Of a stretch of 64,000 bases of DNA, positions 8,624 through 18,015 are shown one piece after another; the first letter of the stretch is position 1, and every line of letters begins with the position of its first letter. This stretch comes from Aliivibrio fischeri. GTDB taxonomy: Bacteria > Pseudomonadota > Gammaproteobacteria > Enterobacterales > Vibrionaceae. Where the stretch lies: contig CP160629.1 in the NCBI GenBank assembly GCA_038993745.2, positions 2,356,001 to 2,420,000 on the forward strand, in the 5' to 3' direction. Made by a program: the position numbers and the translations under genes. The notes beneath the pieces were generated by a model. The model saw nothing but the letters and a program-made list of their open reading frames with translations. It had not been told where the DNA came from and did no database searches.

Positions 8624-9853
8624 ATGGCAAAAGTATCTCTGGAAAAAGAAAAAATCAAAATTCTTCTTTTAGAAGGATTGCACCCATCTTGTGTTGAAGT
8701 TTTCCAAGCAGATGGTTACACCAATATTGAATACCACAAAGGTTCACTCTCTGAAGAAGAACTCTTAGAAGCAGTAAAAGACGTTCATTTTATTGGTCTT
8801 CGCTCCCGCACTCAATTAACACAAGAAGTATTTGATGCTGCAAACAAATTGGTTGCTGTTGGTTGTTTCTGTATCGGCACAAACCAAGTTGATTTAAAAG
8901 CAGCCGCAAAGCGTGGTATTCCAGTATTCAATGCTCCTTTCTCTAATACTCGAAGCGTTGCTGAATTAGTTTTAGGTCAAATTCTACTATTACTTCGTGG
9001 TATCCCAGAAAAGAATGCATTAGCACACCGTGGTATTTGGAAAAAAAGTGCTGACGCTTCTTTTGAAGCTCGAGGCAAACGTTTGGGTATCATAGGTTAT
9101 GGACATATCGGTACACAATTAGGCATTTTAGCTGAAAACCTAGGTATGCGAGTTTATTACTACGATATCGAAAATAAACTTTCTCTAGGTAACGCAACTC
9201 AAATCCCGACCATGAGTGAATTATTAAATAAGTGTGATGTGATCTCTCTACATGTTCCTGAAACCGCGGGAACAAAAGACATGATGGGTGCAGAAGAATT
9301 TGCTCGTATGAAACCAGGGGCTATCTTTATTAACGCTGCACGTGGAACTGTTGTAAAAATTCAAGATCTATGTGACGCATTAGAGTCTGGGCATTTAGGT
9401 GGTGCAGCGGTTGATGTGTTCCCTGTAGAACCAAAAACAAACGCTGACCCATTTGAGTCACCATTACAAAAGTTTGATAATGTAATCTTAACGCCGCATG
9501 TTGGGGGGTCTACTCAAGAAGCTCAAGAAAACATTGGGGTTGAAGTTGCGGGTAAACTAACAAAATACTCAGATAATGGTTCAACATTATCATCAGTTAA
9601 CTTCCCTGAAGTGTCACTTCCTGAACATACTGATACATCACGTTTATTGCATATCCATGAAAACCGTCCAGGTATTCTAACTCAAATAAACAGTATTTTT
9701 GCTAATGAAGGCATTAACATTGCAGCTCAATACTTACAAACATCAGCAGATATGGGCTATGTTGTTATTGATGTTGAAACCGCACGAGCAGAAGAAGCTC
9801 TAGTTCAACTAAAAGCAATTGAAGGCACTATCCGCGCTCGAATTCTTCATTAA
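8624..9853 (+). CDS. serA: D-3-phosphoglycerate dehydrogenase
   Basis: SerA oxidises 3-phosphoglycerate, the first step of serine synthesis. The 409-residue protein has the N-terminal substrate domain (GLRSRTQLT, CIGTNQVDL), a Rossmann domain with GIIGYGHIGTQLG, the catalytic NAARGTVV and HVGGSTQEAQ motifs, and a C-terminal ACT domain (LLHIHENRPGILTQIN) that binds serine for feedback inhibition. The frame is open from 8558, but the ATG at 8624 begins MAKVSLEKEKIK, matching E. coli, with an AAGGA ribosome-binding site. Confidence 0.96.
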   Translation: MAKVSLEKEKIKILLLEGLHPSCVEVFQADGYTNIEYHKGSLSEEELLEAVKDVHFIGLRSRTQLTQEVFDAANKLVAVGCFCIGTNQVDLKAAAKRGIPVFNAPFSNTRSVAELVLGQILLLLRGIPEKNALAHRGIWKKSADASFEARGKRLGIIGYGHIGTQLGILAENLGMRVYYYDIENKLSLGNATQIPTMSELLNKCDVISLHVPETAGTKDMMGAEEFARMKPGAIFINAARGTVVKIQDLCDALESGHLGGAAVDVFPVEPKTNADPFESPLQKFDNVILTPHVGGSTQEAQENIGVEVAGKLTKYSDNGSTLSSVNFPEVSLPEHTDTSRLLHIHENRPGILTQINSIFANEGINIAAQYLQTSADMGYVVIDVETARAEEALVQLKAIEGTIRARILH

Positions 9854-9863
9854 GATAAATAAA

Positions 9864-9895
9864 AAATGGGCAGCTTAATTAGCTGCCCATTTTAT
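9864..9895. terminator. Bidirectional terminator between serA and yggE
   Basis: AAATGGGCAGCT (9864-9875) pairs with AGCTGCCCATTT (9881-9892), flanked by A and T runs, between convergent genes. Confidence 0.9.
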
Positions 9896-9913
9896 TCATA
9901 TTAAATAATGTAA

Positions 9914-10606
9914 TCAGTTAAGTCGATATACAACAGATACAGAGTCAGAAATCACCATTTGGTTATCCTGATAACTTTCAGCTGTATTTGCAGCGCTATC
10001 CATCGCCATGCTTCTCATCAGCACAGGTTGACTGTAATTATTATGATATGAAACCTTCCAAACCCCTTTAACAGAAGTTCCAAATCCTTTAGCTAGAGAT
10101 GCCGCTTTTTCATTCGCATCTTTAATCGCTTCTAAACGAGCCGCTTCAATGTATTGCTTTTCTTTGCTTGTTTTTAATTCAATATGGTTAATACGATTAA
10201 TCCCCTCACCCAAGGCTTTATCTAAATAACCATTCAATTTATTTAAATCCATTACAGTAACGGTAATATTTCGAGTGGCTTTATAACCAACAAGCTCTGG
10301 CTTTTTACCTTTTGGATAACGGTATTCCGGGGTTAAACGAATATTACCACTATTAATATTCTCACGTTTAACGCCTTGTACTTCTAAGCGAGCTAAAAAT
10401 CCAGTTACTGCTTTATCCGCAGCCTGTTTCGCTTTTTCTGCTGTTGCCTTACTTTCAACGACATCAACTGAGAACTGAGCCATATCTGGTACAACAAAAA
10501 CCTCACCTTTACCAGAGACTTCTAGGTGAGGAAAATCTGGTGATGCAGCCATTGCTACAGGCGTTAAGAAAGCTGATAAACATAAAACACTTATTATTTT
10601 TTTCAT
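9914..10606 (-). CDS. yggE: SIMPL-domain periplasmic protein YggE
   Basis: This 230-residue protein of the SIMPL/DUF541 family resembles YggE, associated in E. coli with lowered oxidative stress. A Sec signal peptide is clear (MKKIISVLCLSAFLTPVAMA, cleavage after AMA), so it should be periplasmic. The domain begins with HLEVSGKGEVFVVPDMAQFSVDV and includes the YKATRNITVTV strand and the repeated helices with EAIKDANEKAASLAKGFG. It is convergent with serA, and lies near rpiA, serA and mscS as in E. coli. Confidence 0.9.
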   Translation of the reverse strand: MKKIISVLCLSAFLTPVAMAASPDFPHLEVSGKGEVFVVPDMAQFSVDVVESKATAEKAKQAADKAVTGFLARLEVQGVKRENINSGNIRLTPEYRYPKGKKPELVGYKATRNITVTVMDLNKLNGYLDKALGEGINRINHIELKTSKEKQYIEAARLEAIKDANEKAASLAKGFGTSVKGVWKVSYHNNYSQPVLMRSMAMDSAANTAESYQDNQMVISDSVSVVYRLN

Positions 10607-10683
10607 TTTTTATTCTCAAGATAATGTCATATTGCTATGACTCTAATAACAGCAAATAATTCCTTATCATTATGCATGTTAAG

Positions 10684-10714
10684 GCAAAAAAAATGCTACC
10701 CGAAGGTAGCATTT
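10684..10714 (-). terminator. Terminator of mscS
   Basis: AAATGCTACC and GGTAGCATTT form a ten-base stem around CGAA (10691-10714). On the minus strand it is followed by a run of T residues (10684-10690). Confidence 0.87.
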
Positions 10715-10736
10715 AATATTTTGATTTAAATAAAAA

Positions 10737-11597
10737 TTAATCTACTTTATTTAAATGAACATCCATTTGTGGGAATGGGATCTCAATACCTTCGTTATCT
10801 AGGCCTTCTTTAATCGCTTGAAGCGTATCAAAGTACACATCCCAATACTCAGCAGTTTTACACCACGGGCGAACAACAAAGTTTACAGATGAATCAGCTA
10901 GAGCTACAACACCAACCGTTGGAGCAGGTGTTTTCAATACACGAGGATCTGACTCAAGTACTTTTGTAATGACTTCTTTTGTTTTCTTAAGATCCGCACT
11001 ATAAGAAACACCAATAACATGATCTACACGACGCGTTGCATGGCGAGAATAGTTTGTAATTGGGCTACCAATAACACCACCATTTGGTACTACAACCATT
11101 TTGTTATCAGGTGTAGTTAGGATCGTTTGGAAAATTTGAATTGAATCAACTGACCCCGCAACACCACCAATCTCAACATAATCGCCAGATTTAAATGGAC
11201 GGAAAGCAACAATCAATACACCAGCTGCAAAGTTTGATAGAGAGCCTTGAAGCGCTAAACCAACCGCTAAACCAGCCGCACCAATCACAGCAACAACCGA
11301 TGCTGTTTGTACGCCAACTTTACCTAATGCAGCAATTAATACGATGATGAATAAAAGGTAACGAACAAGAGTGTGAACAAAGTCAACAACCGCTTTATCC
11401 ATCTTTTTCTTTTTAAGTACGTTACTTACACTGTTCGCTACTTTTTTTACGATAATGTTACCGATAAAAAGAATCGCGAGAGCTGAAATAATGTTTACAC
11501 CATAAGTAATAAACAATTCAGTATTATCTGTTAGCCAATGCTCTAAGTTAGCTACGCCAGTTGTAGCTAAATCAGTTACAGCGCCTTGATCTGCCAT
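10737..11597 (-). CDS. mscS: Small-conductance mechanosensitive channel MscS
   Basis: MscS is a heptameric inner-membrane channel that opens under membrane tension in hypo-osmotic shock. The 286-residue length equals the E. coli protein. Three transmembrane segments are visible, with the pore-lining TM3 AAGLAVGLALQGSLSNFAAG almost identical to E. coli, followed by FRPFKSGDYVEIGGVAGSV of the beta domain and VVVPNGGVIGSPITNYSRH. It appears monocistronic. E. coli has argO between yggE and mscS; no such gene is present here. Confidence 0.95.
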   Translation of the reverse strand: MADQGAVTDLATTGVANLEHWLTDNTELFITYGVNIISALAILFIGNIIVKKVANSVSNVLKKKKMDKAVVDFVHTLVRYLLFIIVLIAALGKVGVQTASVVAVIGAAGLAVGLALQGSLSNFAAGVLIVAFRPFKSGDYVEIGGVAGSVDSIQIFQTILTTPDNKMVVVPNGGVIGSPITNYSRHATRRVDHVIGVSYSADLKKTKEVITKVLESDPRVLKTPAPTVGVVALADSSVNFVVRPWCKTAEYWDVYFDTLQAIKEGLDNEGIEIPFPQMDVHLNKVD

Positions 11598-11837
11598 TTG
11601 ATTTGTCCTTTTATAGTTATTCTCAAAAAATTGAGAGGGTTGCCATTATTTTGACATTACGCCGATTTTAACACTTTCTGTGTTAACTTGGGGGTAAAAT
11701 CCATTTTAAAACCTGATTATTTCACTACTTTCTCTTCTATAAGAAGCTGAAAAAGTTTAAATTACAACCACCTAGTTAATATAACCAGTTAAACACAAAT
11801 GTGAAACACTTTATTGACATTTCATTTATTAAAATAT

Positions 11838-12617
11838 TTATTTATTCTGCTCTTCTCGCTTAAAGACTAACGTCGTTGCTGTTGATTCCGCCTCAACAAA
11901 GTAATATCCATCACTATCAAAACTCTTTAGTTCTTCAACATTAGAAATCTTATTTTGAATAATAAAGCGAGCCATTAATCCACGAGCTTTTTTCGCATAA
12001 AAACTAATAATTTTATACTGTCCATTTTTGCAATCTTTAAATACAGGAGTAACAATATCTGCTTTTAGCTCCTTTGGCTTAACCGATTTAAAGTACTCAT
12101 TAGATGCTAAATTAACTAGTGTTTCAGAACCTTGCTCTTCTAACTCTTGGTTAAGTTTATTGGTGATTAAACTCCCCCAAAATTGATACAAATTTGAACC
12201 TCGCTCATTTTCAAGTTTAGTTCCCATTTCAAGACGATAAGGCTTCATTAAATCCAGTGGCTTTAATAATCCATACAAGCCAGATAACATTCTCAAATTG
12301 GTTTGAGCGTACTCAATCTCACTTTCACTCAAACTGTTTGCATCTAAACCTGTGTATACATCCCCTTTAAAAGCAAATAAGGCAGGTCGAGCATTCTCTT
12401 GAGTAAACGTCGTTGACCACTCTTCAAAGCGAACAGCATTTAAACTGGCAATTTTATCACTTACTTTCATTAACTTAGCGATATCAACAGGCGTTAATGT
12501 TCTGCATGCCTTAATTAACTCAGCCGAATCTGAAATGAAATCAGGTTGAGTAAAAGCAGATGTTGGTAGCGGTGTTTCATAATCGAGTGTTTTTGCTGGA
12601 GAAACCACAATAAGCAT
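11838..12617 (-). CDS. yaaA: Peroxide stress protein YaaA
   Basis: YaaA (UPF0246) lowers free iron under hydrogen peroxide stress in E. coli and binds DNA. The 259-residue protein matches throughout: [18 protein letters not shown] at the start, [46 protein letters not shown] and [15 protein letters not shown]. The frame extends two codons further upstream to 12623, but the ATG at 12617 aligns with the family start. It is separate from neighbours on both sides. Confidence 0.94.
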   Translation of the reverse strand: MLIVVSPAKTLDYETPLPTSAFTQPDFISDSAELIKACRTLTPVDIAKLMKVSDKIASLNAVRFEEWSTTFTQENARPALFAFKGDVYTGLDANSLSESEIEYAQTNLRMLSGLYGLLKPLDLMKPYRLEMGTKLENERGSNLYQFWGSLITNKLNQELEEQGSETLVNLASNEYFKSVKPKELKADIVTPVFKDCKNGQYKIISFYAKKARGLMARFIIQNKISNVEELKSFDSDGYYFVEAESTATTLVFKREEQNK

Positions 12618-12670
12618 GAGCAAGATATCCCTTTGTATTTTTATATATACAAGATATTAACGATTCAAAT

Positions 12671-12700
12671 AAAAAAAAGCCACGCTCGAATGCATGGCTT
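12671..12700 (-). terminator. Terminator of the alanine symporter gene
   Basis: On the minus strand AAGCCATGC pairs with GCGTGGCTT through one G-U pair and is followed by eight T residues (12671-12678). It lies just after the symporter stop codon. Confidence 0.82.
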
Positions 12701-12731
12701 TATCTATTTATTTGATGGGCAAAAACAATGA

Positions 12732-14165
12732 CTATTTTTGCTCTTTTGTATTATCCCAAATCCCTTCCTCTAATTGAGAGTGAAGCTCTGGATAATCTTT
12801 ACTATCAAAGGTAGGTAATTTACCTTCTTTAAGTTGCTTATTATAATCTTTAGCAAGCTTAATCACGGTTCCTGACAGCAATGCGATAGCTATTAAGTTT
12901 ACAATTGCCATTAATCCCATTGATACGTCCGCTAATGCCCATACAGTAGGTAATGAGGATAACGCTCCAAACATTACCATACCCAGAACGATCACTCGGA
13001 AAATACCAATGCCCGCTTTATGATTATGTTCTAAGAAGATTAAATTCGTTTCTGCATAAGAGTAGTTGGCAATAATCGAAGTAAAAGCGAAAAAGAAAAT
13101 CGCGACAGCAACAAAAATACCGCCCCAATCACCAACTTGACTTGTTAATGCTAACTGAGTTAATTCAATACCCGTGACTTCTCCATGAGGAACATACTCA
13201 CCAGACATTAAAATGATAGCCACTGTCGCAGAACAAATCACAATTGTATCCATGAATACACCTAGCATTTGCACATAACCTTGAGATGCTGGATGCGGAG
13301 GATATGGTGTCGCAGATGCAGCAGCATTAGGAGCTGACCCCATACCAGCCTCATTCGAGAACAAACCACGCTTAATACCATTAATCATAGCTTGAGCTAT
13401 TGCATAACCTAAACCACCTGCGGCAGCTTCTTGTAGGCCAAATGCACTCTTGAATATCAAGCTAATCACACTTGGTAGCTTTTCAATGTTGGTAAACATG
13501 ATAAAGAAAGCAATTGCCAAGTAGGCTAAAGCCATTACTGGAACAACAATTTCAGCAGTACGTGCAATTGTTCTAAATCCACCAAAAATAACAACCGCAG
13601 ATAAAATGACAATCGCAACACCAACATACAAAGGTTTCCAACCAAATGCAGTTTGCATTGCACCAACGATAGAGTTGGCTTGAACAGCGTTAAATACAAG
13701 ACCAAATGCGATGATTAAAAATACTGAAAAAAGCACGCCCATCCAGCGCATTCCAAGTCCCTTCTCCATATAATAAGCAGGACCACCACGATAATTACCG
13801 TCATCGTCTTTGGTTTTATATAATTGCGCTAATGTGCTTTCTGCAAATGATGTTGCCATACCTAACATCGCAATCAACCACATCCAAAAAATAGCACCTG
13901 GGCCACCAGCGGTAAGCGCAACAGCTACCCCTGCCATGTTCCCGGTGCCAACTCGAGCCGCTAAACTCGTACATAATGCTTGGAATGATGATATACCTGA
14001 TGTGTCTGACTTTCGACTGTCCTTCAATACCGAAAACATATGTCCAAAATGACGGAATTGAATAAAACCTAATCGAACAGTGAAGTAGATACCGATAGCA
14101 ACTAATAAATATACAAGTACTGAACCCCATAATAGGTCATTCAATAAATTAATAAGACTTGCCAC
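12732..14165 (-). CDS. Sodium:alanine symporter family protein (AGCS)
   Basis: This 477-residue multi-spanning inner-membrane protein belongs to the alanine/glycine:cation symporter family, importing alanine or glycine with sodium. The family signature is clear: FQALCTSLAARVGTGNMAGVAVALTAGGPGAIFWMW, then GGPAYYMEKGLG and LFSNEAGMGSAPNAAASA. About eleven hydrophobic segments can be counted. The start codon is GTG at 14165 with AGGGG five bases upstream. The long leader upstream on the same strand contains several inverted repeats that may regulate the gene. Confidence 0.92.
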   Translation of the reverse strand: MASLINLLNDLLWGSVLVYLLVAIGIYFTVRLGFIQFRHFGHMFSVLKDSRKSDTSGISSFQALCTSLAARVGTGNMAGVAVALTAGGPGAIFWMWLIAMLGMATSFAESTLAQLYKTKDDDGNYRGGPAYYMEKGLGMRWMGVLFSVFLIIAFGLVFNAVQANSIVGAMQTAFGWKPLYVGVAIVILSAVVIFGGFRTIARTAEIVVPVMALAYLAIAFFIMFTNIEKLPSVISLIFKSAFGLQEAAAGGLGYAIAQAMINGIKRGLFSNEAGMGSAPNAAASATPYPPHPASQGYVQMLGVFMDTIVICSATVAIILMSGEYVPHGEVTGIELTQLALTSQVGDWGGIFVAVAIFFFAFTSIIANYSYAETNLIFLEHNHKAGIGIFRVIVLGMVMFGALSSLPTVWALADVSMGLMAIVNLIAIALLSGTVIKLAKDYNKQLKEGKLPTFDSKDYPELHSQLEEGIWDNTKEQK

Positions 14166-14200
14166 TTTTTCCCCTCAGTTACATTCGTAAAAACACATAC

Positions 14201-14323
14201 ACACTTAACTATTATTAAGTGTCCCCTTCTCGCTCTAATCTTAAGCTTACAATTCTATTAATTATGGGATTACCCCTTTATTCACTTTCATGAATTATTT
14301 ATGCATTCATGCTGCTTAAGATT
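14201..14323 (-). promoter_or_regulatory. Structured leader upstream of the alanine symporter
   Basis: Within the 718-base gap upstream of the symporter, the minus strand can fold into nested stems. The outer arms are AATCTTAAGC (14237-14246) and GCTTAAGATT (14314-14323), perfect over ten bases. Inside are CATGAAT (14289-14295) with ATTCATG (14305-14311) and a short GGG/CCC hairpin near 14266-14275. Nearer the start codon ACACTTAA (14201-14208) pairs with TTAAGTGT (14215-14222). I do not see the glycine-riboswitch core. Function is unproven; it could be a leader RNA or operators. Confidence 0.4.
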
Positions 14324-14883
14324 GGCGTGCTGAATGATGATCAGTATTTGATAAAAAATCAATAGAAAACACATGTGTTAAGGGTGACACTTTTTCTACA
14401 ACCTCAGAAAAAAGTGCAATAAAGGCAACAAATAGTACGCATATTAATGACATTTCAATCAACAAAATCACAAAATAAGATTGGAGTTATGAAAAATAAA
14501 TACTCATGATTTAAATGAATGCCTAATAGAAAACAACAAGATACTTGCTGCAATATTACCAATCATTTTTTAATACCTACCATAATAGCGAAACAAACGT
14601 TTGCTAATAAACCGAATGATAGCAGATAACCGTCAGTATTCTTGTTAACATAAATCAAACATAAAAAATTTAGCTATCTTTTGGTTTTTTATTACTTTAT
14701 GACGCTCATTTTGAGTTTTAATCATCTATATATTGCATTTAAGTGATCGTTATCTCATAAAAAATTCATAAAAAATCAACAAATGAGAAACAGTTCAAGG
14801 TCATAATCTATTCTCTATGATACTTAATAGCATGCTAAATGGATGGTTTTACTCTTTGTAATAATTAATAAAATGAGGTGCTT
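14324..14883. other. Long AT-rich intergenic region
   Basis: This stretch upstream of the DUF3545 gene shows no convincing coding frame. It contains a palindromic site AAACAAACGTTTGCTA at 14591-14606 that resembles a PurR operator (12 of 16 consensus positions by eye), and an inverted repeat TTGATAAAAAATCAA at 14349-14363. Otherwise I see nothing I can name. Confidence 0.5.
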
Positions 14884-15063
14884 ATGGATGGGTACACACT
14901 AAACGATATATTAGCAACGAAAACAACAACGACAAAAAAGAAGCAAGCCAAACGTCTATGGCGTGAGATTGAAGAGATTCAAGATCGTCGTCAATTATTA
15001 CATGAGCTTAAAGAGCTCGACCCTTTTTTCAACGGCAATCTAGACGATGTTTATCTAAAATAA
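14884..15063 (+). CDS. DUF3545 family small protein
   Basis: This 59-residue basic protein resembles the DUF3545 family found in Vibrionaceae and Shewanella, of unknown function. The conserved core is KRLWREIEEIQDRRQLLHELKELD, predicted as one long amphipathic helix after a lysine/threonine-rich linker. The ATG at 14884 has GAGG five bases upstream; an in-frame GTG two codons earlier is less likely. It is a single gene ended by a strong terminator shared with the convergent hemerythrin gene. No function can be assigned. Confidence 0.75.
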   Translation: MDGYTLNDILATKTTTTKKKQAKRLWREIEEIQDRRQLLHELKELDPFFNGNLDDVYLK

Positions 15064-15070
15064 TCAATAA

Positions 15071-15099
15071 AAAAGGAGAGCCTAGCGCTCTCCTTTTTT
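15071..15099. terminator. Bidirectional terminator
   Basis: An eleven-base stem, AAAAGGAGAGC (15071-15081) with GCTCTCCTTTT (15087-15097), lies between the DUF3545 gene and the convergent hemerythrin gene. Confidence 0.9.
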
Positions 15100-15111
15100 A
15101 TGAAATGACCT

Positions 15112-15639
15112 TTACCTAACTTTTTTCGCTAATTCTCGATAACGTTTATCAACGGTCTCACCAAAAACAGGGTCATCTATTTCTTTCCATCCTTTCTCAA
15201 GGGCATCCCAATCGTCCGTTGTTAAGTGCGCTTTTAAAAAAGGAAAAATCTCTTGCTCTTCTTGTTCTAAATGATCTTTTATGCGTTTAGTAAATGCCTT
15301 CAAATGAGCTTTAAATATGTCTTTAGGCACAATGGCATCATTTAGAATCATATCAATCGTAATTGAAAAGTCTTCAGTATCTTGTGAAAGAGTATGATGC
15401 GCTTCAAGCAAGTCACTTACCCCCTCATGTTTACCATAATGATCAATATAATATTGATAAATCATATCTTCTTTAGGATGATGAGTTTTTTCAGCAAAAG
15501 AAGATAAATAATCAACGCCTTCACGAATTACATTATAGTTAACTGTTTTTTCATCCTCTAATCGTTCCAACTTACTATCAAGTAATTGCACAATACGATT
15601 TATGTATCCATGCTCCTTATAAATACTTTCAATAAGCAT
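15112..15639 (-). CDS. Hemerythrin HHE-domain protein
   Basis: This 175-residue cytoplasmic protein has the hemerythrin-like di-iron four-helix bundle. Candidate iron ligands are visible in order: H10 in YKEHGYI, HHPKED near residues 53-58, EAHH near 79-82 and HLEQEEQEIFP near 123-133. Family members sense oxygen or nitric oxide or help with iron-sulphur repair; the specific role here is unknown. It is a single gene downstream of ung with about 90 bases between, so it may have its own promoter. Confidence 0.87.
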   Translation of the reverse strand: MLIESIYKEHGYINRIVQLLDSKLERLEDEKTVNYNVIREGVDYLSSFAEKTHHPKEDMIYQYYIDHYGKHEGVSDLLEAHHTLSQDTEDFSITIDMILNDAIVPKDIFKAHLKAFTKRIKDHLEQEEQEIFPFLKAHLTTDDWDALEKGWKEIDDPVFGETVDKRYRELAKKVR

Positions 15640-15728
15640 CCTGTCCTCCTTTACTTTGTAAACTATTACAATAGATAAGTGTATATCATCAGTATGAGAG
15701 CACAGGATTTAGTTCAAATTTTATCCAG

Positions 15729-16403
15729 TTAACTTGATGTAACCGATCCCCAATTGATTTCAGATAAGTTTTGCTGGCGTAATAATTCATTCGTTTGTGA
15801 AAAATGCTTACAACCAAAAAAACCACGATGTGCAGATAATGGAGATGGATGAGGTGCCTGAAGAATAAAGTGGCGACTTGTATCAATATTCGCTCCTTTT
15901 TTCTGAGCGTGAGCCCCCCACAATAAAAAAATAACGCCTTCCATATCATCATTGATTTTTTTGATGATGGCATCCGTGAAGGTTTCCCAACCAAACTTGG
16001 CATGAGAATGCGCTTTTGCTTCCTCAACGGTCAGAACCGTGTTCAACAACAGCACCCCTTGTTCTGCCCATGTTTTTAAATATCCATGTTCAGGAATAGT
16101 AAAACCAGGAATATCCTCAGCCAGTTCTTTATACATATTACGTAAAGAAGGAGGAATTTTTACTCCTGGTAACACAGAAAAAGACAAACCATGTGCTTGT
16201 CCCTCTCCGTGATAAGGGTCTTGACCAAGAATAACCACTTTAACGTCATTAAAAGGAGTTAAATCAAACGCAGTAAAAATATGATCTTCTTTTGGGAAAA
16301 TAGATTTTCCAAGAGAACGTTGGGCATCAATCTTTTCCGACATAGACTGATAGTAAGCCTTATTTTTTTCTGCTGATATAATAGAGTTCCAAGTTAATGC
16401 CAT
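15729..16403 (-). CDS. ung: Uracil-DNA glycosylase
   Basis: Ung removes uracil from DNA, starting base-excision repair. The 224-residue protein (E. coli 229) carries the family-1 water-activating motif [18 protein letters not shown], the [10 protein letters not shown] uracil-binding segment, [11 protein letters not shown] and the DNA-intercalation motif [18 protein letters not shown]. Its ATG overlaps the nfo stop codon (TAATG), so the two repair genes are translationally coupled: Ung makes abasic sites and Nfo cleaves them. Confidence 0.97.
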
Positions 16404-17251
16404 TATTTTTTCTCACTTAGCGTTCTTAATTGAGCTATCTCATCTTTCCAAATATCAGGATCAATCGTTTCCAAAACTAGCGGTATATTATTAAATCGGT
16501 CATCCTGCATAATATATTCAAAGCAATCCCAACCTATCGTTCCTTGTCCCAATGAATGATGGCGATCAACTCGACTGCCTAATTCGATTTTTGCATCATT
16601 GATATGCATACCTCGTAAATATTGAAAACCAACAATACGTTCGAATTCAGCGAAAGTATGTTCACACGCTTCTTTTGAACTTAAATCGTACCCAGCAGCA
16701 AACGTATGGCAAGTATCAATGCATATCCCTACTCGAGTTTTATCTTCGACCTGTTCAATAATTTGAGCCAGTTGTTCAAATTTCCATCCCAAATTGGTTC
16801 CTTGCCCTGCCGTATTTTCAATAACAGCAACAACATCGGGAACCGCTTGGTGTGCAAGATTGATCGATTCAGCAATTAAAGATATACATTCATCTTCTGA
16901 AATTTTTTTCAAATGACTTCCTGGATGAAAGTTTAATAACGTTAAACCAAGTTGATGGCAGCGCTCCATTTCATCAATAAAAGCAGCTCGTGATTTTTCA
17001 AGCTTCTCAGTTTCAGGCGCACCTAAATTAATTAAGTATGAGTCATGCGGTAGTATTTGCTCACTACTAAAGCCAAATCGCTTACAGTTAGCCTTAAAAT
17101 CAGAGATGATTTTCTTTGTTAATGGTTTTGCTACCCATTGACGTTGGTTTTTTGTAAATAAAGCAAAGGCATTAGCACCAATTTGATAAGCGCGTTTTGG
17201 CGCTTGATCAACACCACCAGCAGCAGATACATGCGCACCAATATATTTCAT
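16403..17251 (-). CDS. nfo: Endonuclease IV
   Basis: Nfo is a zinc-dependent AP endonuclease that cleaves 5' to abasic sites. The 282-residue TIM-barrel protein shows the metal ligands in [54 protein letters not shown] and a late ETID motif. It is the first gene of an nfo-ung pair; grcA lies divergently upstream, separated by 362 bases. Confidence 0.97.
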
Positions 17252-17372
17252 CTCTGTTATTTCCTTTCAAAATTTATTTCGTCTTATTATTACGGTAAAC
17301 ACTTTATTTGTCAGTACTTCTCTGCCCTACCTACAATTGGCTATATAAATCACAAATGAGGTAAACAGCTAA

Positions 17373-17396
17373 TTTTGTAGTAAATTCACTACAAAA
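17373..17396. promoter_or_regulatory. Perfect inverted repeat between nfo and grcA
   Basis: TTTTGTAGT (17373-17381) and ACTACAAAA (17388-17396) are perfect nine-base arms around six bases. Part of the motif recurs as TTTTTGTAGT near 17503-17512, close to the FNR site. This could be an operator for an unidentified regulator or a hairpin. No T run follows the right arm. Confidence 0.45.
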
Positions 17397-17515
17397 CGGA
17401 AAAAGACAAACAAAACCAATAACCATAAAAAATGTGCTACAAGCAAGCTATATGGAACTTTATTGATTTAGGACAAGATTTTCAATCTGAATTAATTGAA
17501 AGTTTTTGTAGTTTT

Positions 17516-17529
17516 TTGACATATATCAA
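17516..17529 (+). promoter_or_regulatory. FNR-type binding site of grcA
   Basis: TTGACATATATCAA matches the FNR consensus TTGAT-N4-ATCAA with one mismatch. A good -10 hexamer TATAAT lies at 17554-17559, placing the site centre about 42-44 bases upstream of the likely transcription start, the spacing of a class II FNR-activated promoter. E. coli grcA (yfiD) is a known FNR target. Confidence 0.72.
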
Positions 17530-17553
17530 TATACAAAGTAAGGGTATCATGTA

Positions 17554-17559
17554 TATAAT
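17554..17559 (+). promoter_or_regulatory. Probable -10 element of the grcA promoter
   Basis: A perfect TATAAT sits 55 bases before the grcA start codon, correctly placed relative to the FNR site upstream. Confidence 0.6.
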
Positions 17560-17613
17560 GTGATCCATAAGATATTTAGAAAATAACCACAAAGTGGACT
17601 AGGAGAAAGTAAA

Positions 17614-17991
17614 ATGATCACAGGTATCCAAATTACTAAAGCAGCAAATGACGATCTTCTTAACTCAATCTGGCTACTAGATAGCGAGAAAAACGAAGCA
17701 CGTTGTGTTGTTGCAACAGCAGGTTTTGAAGCTGACCAAGTTATCGCAGCAAGCGAACTAGGTGAGTACGAAAGCCGTGATGTTGCTATCGAAAAAGCAC
17801 CAAAAATTGAAGGTGGTCAACACCTAAATGTTAACGTTTTACAACGTGACACTCTAGAAGATGCTGTTAAGCACCCAGAGAACTACCCACAACTAACTAT
17901 CCGTGTATCTGGTTATGCTGTGCGTTTTAACTCTCTAACAACAGAACAACAAAAAGACGTTATCGCACGTACTTTTACTGAATCTCTATAA
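17614..17991 (+). CDS. grcA: Autonomous glycyl radical cofactor GrcA (YfiD)
   Basis: GrcA is a small spare glycyl-radical domain that replaces the oxygen-damaged C-terminus of pyruvate formate-lyase. The 125-residue protein (E. coli 127) carries the glycyl radical motif [10 protein letters not shown] with the radical glycine at residue 100, followed by the conserved [15 protein letters not shown] ribosome-binding site AGGAGA precedes the ATG. The FNR-type site and -10 upstream indicate induction under low oxygen. ung is nearby, as in E. coli. Confidence 0.96.
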   Translation: MITGIQITKAANDDLLNSIWLLDSEKNEARCVVATAGFEADQVIAASELGEYESRDVAIEKAPKIEGGQHLNVNVLQRDTLEDAVKHPENYPQLTIRVSGYAVRFNSLTTEQQKDVIARTFTESL

Positions 17992-18015
17992 TTTTATAGT
18001 CGATTTAAAAATACG

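Noticed and set aside
14349..14363. FNR box upstream of the symporter (TTGATAAAAAATCAA)
   Set aside because: The half-sites are separated by five bases instead of four, so it does not fit the FNR consensus.
14166..14420. Glycine riboswitch upstream of the sodium:alanine symporter
   Set aside because: The conserved glycine aptamer core was not found on the symporter strand; only unrelated inverted repeats are present.
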